Below, one piece after another: positions 1 through 6,003 of a DNA stretch of 10,446 nucleotides (positions are counted from its first letter, which is position 1; each line of letters opens with the position of its first letter). The notes under the pieces are model-generated. The model did no database searches. It was given only the letters and a program-made list of their open reading frames with translations, and was not told where the DNA came from. The stretch lies in NCBI GenBank assembly GCA_002312935.1, contig DCAT01000014.1, positions 1 to 10,446 of the forward strand, in the 5' to 3' direction. A program made the position numbers and the translations under genes. This DNA is from Oceanospirillaceae bacterium UBA1126 (GTDB taxonomy: Bacteria; Pseudomonadota; Gammaproteobacteria; Pseudomonadales; Balneatricaceae).

Positions 1-1
1 T

Positions 2-1987
2 ATTGGTGTTTCAATCGACACCAAGGGCAAGCCTGCGTTGCGTATGGCTATGCAAACCCGTGAACAACATATTCGCCGTGAAAAGGCCAACTCCAACATC
101 TGTACAGCCCAAGCTTTGTTAGCCAACATGTCATCTTTTTACGCGGTGTACCATGGCCCAGCTGGCTTGCGCACTATTGCGACACGCATTCAACGCTTGA
201 CAGCTATTTTGGCAGCACAATTGGATACTTTAGGTTTTCCAGCCAACAACCTAACTTTTTTTGATACGTTAACCTTAAACGCCAATGGCCAGCAGGAAGT
301 AATTTACCAGCGCGCGCTAGATGCGGGTTATAACTTGCGTAAGGTCGACACAGATAGTTTAGGCATTAGCCTTGACGAAACTACTCAAACTGCTCATATC
401 CAAGATCTATTAAACATCTTTGCTGGCGCCCAGGTCGAGTTTGACCTGGCCACAACAGACATTCTTTGCAGCAGCATCAGCATGGGCATGCCTAATGAGT
501 TAATGCGTGAAGACGCCATATTAGAGCACCCTGTTTTCAACAGCCACCACAGCGAAACAGATATGTTGCGCTATATGAAGAAGTTAGAAAACAAAGACTT
601 CTCTTTGGTTCATGGCATGATTCCACTGGGGTCGTGCACCATGAAGCTAAACGCTACAGCACAAATGGCAGCAGTGACTTGGCCTGAATTTGCCAACATG
701 CACCCGTTTGCTCCTACGGATCAAACCCAAGGTTACATGGAGTTAATTCGATCCTTAGAAGCGCAGCTAGTAGAAATTACTGGTTACGACCATGTGTCTA
801 TGCAGCCTAACTCTGGCGCCCAAGGCGAGTACGCTGGGCTGGTGGCTATTCGAAAGTACCAAGCCAGTATCGGTGAAGGCCATCGTAACGTTTGTATTAT
901 TCCTAGTTCATCACATGGTACTAACCCTGCCAGTGCGTCTATGGTGGACATGACAGTGGTTGTCGTTGGTTGTGACAGCCTTGGCAACGTTGATGTGGCA
1001 GAGCTTAAGGCGAAGTCAGAGCAATACGCAGAGCAATTAGCGTGTTTAATGATTACCTATCCGTCCACCCATGGTGTTTATGAAGAAAGCATCGTAGAAA
1101 TTTGCCAAATCATTCATGACAATGGTGGCCAAGTCTATATGGACGGTGCCAACATGAATGCGCAGGTTGGCGTCAGCAAGCCCGGCATCATGGGGTCTGA
1201 TGTATCACATCTAAACTTACACAAAACGTTTGCCATTCCCCATGGTGGTGGTGGCCCAGGCATGGGTCCTATTGGCGTAAAAGCTCACCTTGCGCCCTTC
1301 TTACCAAACCATCCTGTAGTGCCAGTTCATGGCGAAGACAATGGTAACGGTGCTGTTTCTGCCGCACCTTATGGTAGCGGTTCAATTTTGCCTATCTCGT
1401 GGGCTTACATTAATTTGTTGGGCTCAGAGGGCCTAGAGCAGTCTACTGCACAAGCAATTTTGAGCGCCAACTACATGGCTTCGCGTTTGAGTGAACACTT
1501 CCCGATCTTGTATCAAGGCCGCAATAACCGCGTAGCTCACGAGTGCATTATCGACATTCGCCCATTAAAAGAGACCACTGGTATCAGTGAAGAAGATATT
1601 GCTAAACGTTTAATGGACTACGGCTTCCATGCACCTACGATGTCTTTCCCTGTGGCAGGCACCTTAATGATTGAGCCGACAGAATCTGAGCCAAAGCGCG
1701 AAATTGATCGCTTTTGTGATGCTATGGCTAGTATTCGTGGCGAAATCGCCAAAATAGAGTCAGGTGAATGGAGCCCTAAACATAACCCACTAAAGATGGC
1801 ACCGCATACCCAAGCAGATTTAGCCAGCCACGGCTGGAATCGTGGCTATTCTCGTACCGTTGCAGCTTTTCCATCTGTAGCAACTTTGGATACTAAATTT
1901 TGGCCCACAGTTAACCGTATAGACAATGTTTATGGTGACCGTAATCTTATTTGCTCCTGCCCTCCAATGGATGCCTACGAAGACTAG
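2..1987 (+). CDS. gcvP: Glycine dehydrogenase (decarboxylating), P-protein, 5'-truncated by window edge
   Basis: This is the P-protein of the glycine cleavage system. It decarboxylates glycine with pyridoxal phosphate and passes the aminomethyl group to the lipoyl arm of GcvH, in the cytoplasm. The reading frame is open from base 2, so the gene starts upstream. About 661 codons are present, and from the family length (~957 in E. coli) roughly 300 N-terminal residues are missing. The fragment opens with the family motif KGKPALRMAMQTREQHIRRE. The PLP lysine lies in HLNLHKTFAIPHGGGG (Lys codon at 1223-1225) and is followed by the glycine-rich loop. The 253 residues after that lysine match the E. 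coli spacing. GSCTMKLNAT and the SSSHGTNPASA segment are further hallmarks. The gene ends in tandem TAG TAG stops. I see no clear terminator after it, and gcvT and gcvH are not in view. The identification is secure. Confidence 0.98.
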   Translation: MGVSIDTKGKPALRMAMQTREQHIRREKANSNICTAQALLANMSSFYAVYHGPAGLRTIATRIQRLTAILAAQLDTLGFPANNLTFFDTLTLNANGQQEVIYQRALDAGYNLRKVDTDSLGISLDETTQTAHIQDLLNIFAGAQVEFDLATTDILCSSISMGMPNELMREDAILEHPVFNSHHSETDMLRYMKKLENKDFSLVHGMIPLGSCTMKLNATAQMAAVTWPEFANMHPFAPTDQTQGYMELIRSLEAQLVEITGYDHVSMQPNSGAQGEYAGLVAIRKYQASIGEGHRNVCIIPSSSHGTNPASASMVDMTVVVVGCDSLGNVDVAELKAKSEQYAEQLACLMITYPSTHGVYEESIVEICQIIHDNGGQVYMDGANMNAQVGVSKPGIMGSDVSHLNLHKTFAIPHGGGGPGMGPIGVKAHLAPFLPNHPVVPVHGEDNGNGAVSAAPYGSGSILPISWAYINLLGSEGLEQSTAQAILSANYMASRLSEHFPILYQGRNNRVAHECIIDIRPLKETTGISEEDIAKRLMDYGFHAPTMSFPVAGTLMIEPTESEPKREIDRFCDAMASIRGEIAKIESGEWSPKHNPLKMAPHTQADLASHGWNRGYSRTVAAFPSVATLDTKFWPTVNRIDNVYGDRNLICSCPPMDAYED

Positions 1988-2134
1988 TAGTTAACGCAAT
2001 ACCTAACCATAGCACCCAGTGTCAGCAAAGAGGCGTTATTAGCTTTGTTGGTCTGGGTAGTTTAGCTTGCCTAAGACTTATCATAGGTTCGGTACATCAG
2101 TTGCTTATCAATTCTTAACAGCCCAATTTAGCCA

Positions 2135-2163
2135 TTGACCCACGTCTAAATTTACTATATTTT
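2135..2163 (+). promoter_or_regulatory. Candidate sigma-70 promoter for the MFS transporter gene
   Basis: A TTGACC hexamer (2135-2140) matches five of six -35 consensus bases. It is followed by an AT-rich stretch with two possible -10 boxes: TATATT at 2156-2161 (five of six, 15-base spacer) and TATTTT at 2158-2163 (four of six, 17-base spacer). The position, about 45-70 bases before the GTG start, is suitable. The call rests on pattern alone. Confidence 0.45.
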
Positions 2164-2165
2164 GC

Positions 2166-2186
2166 GATTAAATTAGCGTCTTAATC
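2166..2186. repeat. Inverted repeat GATTAA-N9-TTAATC, possible operator
   Basis: The arms GATTAA (2166-2171) and TTAATC (2181-2186) are perfect inverted copies separated by 9 bases. They sit just downstream of the candidate -10 box and about 21 bases before the transporter start codon. This is where a dimeric repressor could bind. The arms are short and AT-rich, so chance is a real alternative. Confidence 0.35.
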
Positions 2187-2198
2187 TAAACCATTTAT

Positions 2199-2203
2199 AG
2201 GAG
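2199..2203 (+). promoter_or_regulatory. Ribosome binding site AGGAG for a GTG start
   Basis: AGGAG lies four bases before the GTG at 2208-2210. It is the strong Shine-Dalgarno match upstream of this frame. It supports GTG as the true start, because the encoded protein then begins directly at the first membrane helix, as in YcaD-type transporters. Confidence 0.75.
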
Positions 2204-2207
2204 ACTC

Positions 2208-4346
2208 GTGAAAGCGCTGAATCAACTTTTACCTTTGTACTTAAGCTGTACGCTTTTACTGATGGGCAATGGTTTGCTGTTTATCATTATTCCTATGAGC
2301 ATGCGCTTAGATGGCCAAGATACGGACGCCATCGGCTTGGTAATGTCACTGTATTTTGTAGGCATGTTGCTGGGTTCTTTATATGGTAGACACCTAATAA
2401 GCCGCGTGGGTCATATTCGCATTTTTGCTGCATGTGCCTCTGTGGCTACCCTGTGTGCATTATTACATAGCATTTGGTCTGTACCGTTGGTGTGGGGCGT
2501 ATTACGAGTATTAATTGGGTTTACCAACGCCACTTTTTTTATGACTATGGAAACATGGTTAAGTGAAAGCTCCACTAGTGATAACCGTGCCACTGTATTT
2601 GGCAGCTATCAATTTGTTACTTACTTTGGCCTAGCACTGGGTCAGTTAATGCTTAACTTTGCTGAACCACAAGACCCTATTCTGTATATCTATGTTGCTA
2701 TGCTTTTTTGTCTATGCATGATTCCAGTACTCATGAGCCGTTCGGGTGGACCAAGAATCAATGAACCCGAATCAATGCCTTTAAAAACCCTTTACCGGAC
2801 GTCACCCCTGGGTGTCGTGGGCATCATGATTTCTGGTATTTGTTTAGGTGCTTTTTACAATATGAGCAGTGTGTACGGTGCTGATGTAGGCATGACCAAA
2901 AGTCAAATTGCTACCTTTATGAGTGCCACCATGGTGGGTGGCTTCTTATTGCAGTTCCCTGTCGGCAAACTCGCCGACATCTTTGACCGACGAACAGTAT
3001 TAGTAATGACACTGCTCGTAGCGTGTTTGGCTGCTATGGTGTTACCCATTATGGCAGCCCAAGGCGAAATGATCATTACCATAGCCTGCGCTGTAATTCT
3101 CAGTGGGGCGTTAGCCTGCGTCTATCCCATCGCGTTAGCTGATGCCTTTGACCGACTGAAACCCTCTGAGATGGTAGCGGCTAGTGGCAAACTAATTTTG
3201 GCCTATGCAACAGGTGGAGCCATAGGCCCCTATACCTCTTCCCTAGTGATGAAGCAGATGGGCGCTGACGCTCTATTTGGTTATTTAATTGTTGCTAGCT
3301 TAATCTTAGTAGCCTTCGTCATGTACCGCATGAGTATTCGTTCAGCCGTACCCGACGCATTACAAGAATCGTTTGTGGTACAAGGTATGACGCCCATGGC
3401 CACAGAACTGGACCCACGTACAGAATACAACAGCTTAGATGAAACGAGTGTGGCTGCAGAGACAGTGCTTTTACTAGCAGAAGAAAACCCAAACGACGTG
3501 GTTGAAATTGCGGTAAGCATCGCTCTTAACCAACCAGAAGAAGCGGTGAACATTGCCCAAGTAACCGCATACCACTACCCTGATGAGGCAGTATCTTTAG
3601 CGATTACTTTGGCTAATGAGCTACCGCATTTGAAGCTAGATATTATCACCAATGTTGCCGGTTCTGCGCCTCAATCTGGCGCAGCATTAGCACGCTATAT
3701 GTGTGGCTTAATCAAACAACAAAAGCTAGATCCCCAAGCTAGTTTTGATGCATTGAGCCGCCTTACTCTTAAGCTGTTAGAGGAGGCCCCGCAACAAGCA
3801 GCAGAAATTGCTGGCATTGTGAGCCACGAAATTGCTGATGACATGCCAGAATTAGTCGCTAAGATTGCTGTACTAGCAGCACAAGCTGCACCAGATCAAC
3901 GCGTAGAAGTCGCCACTGCTGTTACCCAAGAAGTACCCGAGGCCAGCGTAGAAGTAGCTACCGGTGTTGCAGAAACAATCGCTGCAAGCCCTGATGAAGA
4001 GTTGCATATCTTTTTAGCTTCAGAAGAAGATGAAGACTATCTAGGGGAAGGTACAGAACTTGCTATTGCTTTGGGGCAAGAAGCACCTGAGCAAGCCTTT
4101 GATATTGCCACGGCAGTAGCCGAGGTACTGCCAGAAGATGCCGCTCAAGTCGCTGAATCTATCGCTCAAACAGATCCTGAGCATGCCTCTGATTTAGTGG
4201 GAAGCATTAGTGAGGTAGCACCAGAAATGGCTGATGACGTAATGTATGCTGTTGCAAGTTCACTGCCAGAACAGGCAGAAGAGTTGCTTCAAGAAGTACT
4301 ACTGGAGGCTGAAAATAACTTTGAATCAACTAGGCAGCTTAGCTAG
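2208..4346 (+). CDS. YcaD-like MFS transporter fused to a long acidic 15-residue-repeat C-terminal tail
   Basis: Residues ~8-375 form a major facilitator superfamily inner-membrane transporter with about twelve hydrophobic segments. A motif-A-like loop (GSLYGRHLISRVGHIR, residues 56-71) and a second-half counterpart (PVGKLADIFDRR, 251-262) are visible, and segments such as LGVVGIMISGICLGAFYN resemble E. coli YcaD. YcaD itself is ~382 residues and its substrate is unknown to me. The rest differs: after a linker (375-412), residues 413-703 are tandem Pro-Glu helical units, mostly exactly 15 residues, with pattern P-E-x-A-x-x-[VIL]-A-x-x-[VI]-A. Unit-starting prolines lie at 428, 443, 458, 473, 488, 509, 528, 547, 562, 577, 595, 627, 642, 657, 672 and 687. 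The tail should be cytoplasmic (inferred from an even number of membrane helices) and is strongly acidic at its end. The gene starts at GTG with a good ribosome binding site and overlaps mutT tail-to-tail by 8 bases. The transporter call is firm; the tail's function is unknown. Confidence 0.9.
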   Translation: MKALNQLLPLYLSCTLLLMGNGLLFIIIPMSMRLDGQDTDAIGLVMSLYFVGMLLGSLYGRHLISRVGHIRIFAACASVATLCALLHSIWSVPLVWGVLRVLIGFTNATFFMTMETWLSESSTSDNRATVFGSYQFVTYFGLALGQLMLNFAEPQDPILYIYVAMLFCLCMIPVLMSRSGGPRINEPESMPLKTLYRTSPLGVVGIMISGICLGAFYNMSSVYGADVGMTKSQIATFMSATMVGGFLLQFPVGKLADIFDRRTVLVMTLLVACLAAMVLPIMAAQGEMIITIACAVILSGALACVYPIALADAFDRLKPSEMVAASGKLILAYATGGAIGPYTSSLVMKQMGADALFGYLIVASLILVAFVMYRMSIRSAVPDALQESFVVQGMTPMATELDPRTEYNSLDETSVAAETVLLLAEENPNDVVEIAVSIALNQPEEAVNIAQVTAYHYPDEAVSLAITLANELPHLKLDIITNVAGSAPQSGAALARYMCGLIKQQKLDPQASFDALSRLTLKLLEEAPQQAAEIAGIVSHEIADDMPELVAKIAVLAAQAAPDQRVEVATAVTQEVPEASVEVATGVAETIAASPDEELHIFLASEEDEDYLGEGTELAIALGQEAPEQAFDIATAVAEVLPEDAAQVAESIAQTDPEHASDLVGSISEVAPEMADDVMYAVASSLPEQAEELLQEVLLEAENNFESTRQLS
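3444..4316 (+). repeat. Region encoding the tandem 15-residue Pro-Glu helical repeats (protein-level repeat)
   Basis: The region encodes about 17-18 units. Ten of the fifteen intervals between unit-starting prolines are exactly 15 residues (45 bases). The others are 21, 19, 19, 18 and 32 residues. The 32-residue gap hides a proline-less unit (about 612-626). A degenerate unit without proline also precedes the first (about 413-427). Clear examples are PEEAVNIAQVTAYHY, PDEAVSLAITLANEL, PEQAFDIATAVAEVL and PEDAAQVAESIAQTD. The DNA copies are diverged rather than near-identical, so the array is old and maintained at the protein level. Each unit looks like one short helix capped by Pro-Glu, with hydrophobic residues at positions 4, 7, 8, 11, 12 and 15. 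Confidence 0.85.
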
Positions 4347-4347
4347 T
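4329..4347. repeat. Inverted repeat ACTAG-N9-CTAGT at the convergent gene ends
   Basis: Perfect five-base arms (4329-4333 and 4343-4347) surround a 9-base loop. They cover the stop codons of both the transporter gene and mutT. No run of T follows directly on either strand, so it is not a standard intrinsic terminator. It could still form a weak hairpin at both mRNA ends. Confidence 0.3.
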
Positions 4348-4764
4348 GGGCCAGTTTTGAAGCAGTGCATCAGCAATACCTTTGTTCGCATCAGGGATGG
4401 TCATTTGTGGCAAGGTCTGCGCATCTACCCAGAGCACAGGCTGCCCTTCTAAGCCTTTGGCGATGCCTAAAAAGCCCTTAACTAGATAAAAATACAACGA
4501 TACCTTTTTATCAGCGTAGTCATGATGCACAGCCTTAAACAGTTCACAAGCGCGCTGGTTAATCTGCAAGCCAACCTCTTCTTGAAGCTCACGAGCTAAC
4601 GCTTGCAAGTGGCTTTCGTGACTTTCTATTTTACCGCCAGGAAACTCCCACTTTCCACCTTGGTGCTGCCAATCAGCCCGCTGGGCCATAAGAATACGTT
4701 GTTTAGAATCAACAACAATTGCAGCAACTACTTCCACACGTTTAGTGATCACTGTTAACTTCAA
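4339..4764 (-). CDS. mutT: MutT-type Nudix hydrolase (8-oxo-dGTP diphosphatase)
   Basis: The protein of 141 residues is a Nudix hydrolase of the MutT group. MutT cleaves 8-oxo-dGTP to the monophosphate in the cytoplasm and so prevents A:T to C:G transversions. The Nudix box is intact: GGKIESHE, seven residues, then RELQEEVGL, fitting G-x5-E-x7-R-E-U-x-E-E-x-G-U. The preceding WEFPGGK is typical of MutT. There is no C-terminal ThiE-like fusion domain. The start shown is TTG at 4764-4762, overlapping the argJ stop as TTGA, with no obvious Shine-Dalgarno sequence. GTG codons at 4752-4750 and 4737-4735 are alternatives, and E. coli MutT (129 residues) begins nearer the latter. The gene follows argJ as in Pseudomonas, so translational coupling is likely. 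Its 3' end overlaps the convergent transporter gene by 8 bases. Confidence 0.93.
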   Translation of the reverse strand: MKLTVITKRVEVVAAIVVDSKQRILMAQRADWQHQGGKWEFPGGKIESHESHLQALARELQEEVGLQINQRACELFKAVHHDYADKKVSLYFYLVKGFLGIAKGLEGQPVLWVDAQTLPQMTIPDANKGIADALLQNWPTS

Positions 4765-5975
4765 CTACGGTAATCAGCGTTGATTTTAACGTAGTCGTAA
4801 GACAAGTCTGTGGTCCACACAGTTTCTTTTACATCACCCCGTTTCAAGTTCACTCTAATGGTGATTTCATCTTCGTCCATAACCTTCTGACCCTCAGTCT
4901 CTGTGTAACTGCTGGCACATCCACCGTGATCCACTAAAAGTAAATCACCTAAGTGAATAGTCAGGGTTTTAACGTTAAGATTAGGCACCCCAGAATAGCC
5001 CACCGCGTTCAATATACGACCCCAGTTTGGGTCACTAGCAAACATTGCTGTTTTTATAAGTGGCGAGTGGGCAATAGCATAGGCCACTTGCAAACATTCT
5101 TCACTATTGGCACCGCCTTCCACTTCTACACTAATAAACTTAGTGGCACCTTCGCCATCTCGAACAATAGCGTGGGCTAGTTGCTGCATGATTTCAGTCA
5201 AGGCTTTACTAAACTTAGCCACCAGTTCACTGTCTTCATCTAAACACAAGTCACTGGCGCCTGTAGCAATGAGCATACATGAATCGTTGGTAGACATATC
5301 GCCATCGACAGTAATACGATTAAAACTTTGGTCAACAGCTTGGTCTAGTAGGTCTTGGGTCAAGGTAGGCGAACACTGAACATCAGTTGCAACAAACGCT
5401 AACATGGTGGCCATATTAGGCCGTATCATGCCCGACCCTTTAGAAATACCCGTGAGGCTAATGGTTTGGCCAAAGTGTTCAATCTGAACACTAGCACCTT
5501 TGGTGCGAGTATCCGTAGTTAGTATTCCCCATGCGGCGTCTTGCCAGCCATTAATGGCTAACTGACTAATCGCTCTGGGCAAACTAGTTACAATTTTTTC
5601 TATAGGAAGTTTTTCACCGATCACGCCAGTAGAAAATGGGAGTACCTGAGTAGTATTAAGGCTCAGAGCTTCAGCCACCTCACGGCAGGCTGCAAGGGCA
5701 TCAGCATCACCAACTGCGCCAGTACCCGCGTTAGCATTACCTGTATTGATCACTAAAGCCAGTGGGCTATCATCCTGTAAATGGCGCCTACACAGCTGAA
5801 CTGGGGCCGCACAAAACGCATTGGTCGTGAACACCCCAGCCATACTCGAACCAGCTTGGGCTTGCATCACCACCAAATCTCTACGCCCTGGGGTTTTGAT
5901 ACCAGCATCTGTGGTGCCTAAATGAAACCCTACTATGGGATGGTAGATCACCTCGGCTAACAGTCCAACAGCCAT
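4761..5975 (-). CDS. argJ: Bifunctional ornithine acetyltransferase / N-acetylglutamate synthase
   Basis: ArgJ transfers the acetyl group from N-acetylornithine to glutamate in the cyclic arginine pathway. Many versions also acetylate glutamate from acetyl-CoA. The 404-residue protein is full length. It carries the self-cleavage motif KGSGMIRPNMATML, where the precursor splits between Ala189 and Thr190 and Thr190 becomes the N-terminal nucleophile of the beta chain. The oxyanion-hole segment PFSTGVIGE (Thr116-Gly117), FNRITVDGDMSTND, IVRDGEGATKF and the closing YVKINADYRS are all present. The ATG start gives MAVGL, the usual beginning in Pseudomonas relatives, and has a weak GGGA eight bases upstream. 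It lies 28 bases after the secA stop with no terminator between, so it is probably co-transcribed with secA. Whether this enzyme is bifunctional or only an acetyltransferase cannot be decided from sequence alone. Confidence 0.97.
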   Translation of the reverse strand: MAVGLLAEVIYHPIVGFHLGTTDAGIKTPGRRDLVVMQAQAGSSMAGVFTTNAFCAAPVQLCRRHLQDDSPLALVINTGNANAGTGAVGDADALAACREVAEALSLNTTQVLPFSTGVIGEKLPIEKIVTSLPRAISQLAINGWQDAAWGILTTDTRTKGASVQIEHFGQTISLTGISKGSGMIRPNMATMLAFVATDVQCSPTLTQDLLDQAVDQSFNRITVDGDMSTNDSCMLIATGASDLCLDEDSELVAKFSKALTEIMQQLAHAIVRDGEGATKFISVEVEGGANSEECLQVAYAIAHSPLIKTAMFASDPNWGRILNAVGYSGVPNLNVKTLTIHLGDLLLVDHGGCASSYTETEGQKVMDEDEITIRVNLKRGDVKETVWTTDLSYDYVKINADYRS

Positions 5976-6003
5976 AATTTCGTTCCCAGTTTATTATCTG
6001 TAA

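Larger units (their letters stand above)
1988..2207. other. Intergenic region between gcvP and the transporter gene
   Basis: This 220-base gap holds no supported gene. The first ~140 bases contain only weak, short foldbacks with no U-tract, so no terminator for gcvP can be named. The last ~75 bases look regulatory for the downstream transporter gene: a possible -35/-10 pair, a 6+6 inverted repeat and a ribosome binding site, listed separately. Confidence 0.7.

Noticed and set aside
784..987. Open frame on the opposite strand inside gcvP
   Set aside because: It lies wholly within a well-conserved gene and has no recognisable protein features or ribosome binding site, so it is a shadow frame.
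2048..2077. Foldback GTCT-GGTA ... TGCC-AGAC after gcvP, considered as a terminator
   Set aside because: The stem is interrupted, includes a G-U pair, and has no T-run after it.
3444..4316. Possibility that the repeat tail is a DNA-level tandem repeat or CRISPR-like array
   Set aside because: The 45-base units differ strongly at the nucleotide level, and periodicity is visible only in the protein, within one intact reading frame.
4246..4452. Plus-strand open frame spanning the transporter end and the mutT 3' part
   Set aside because: It overlaps two supported genes in other frames, and its translation has no coherent character.
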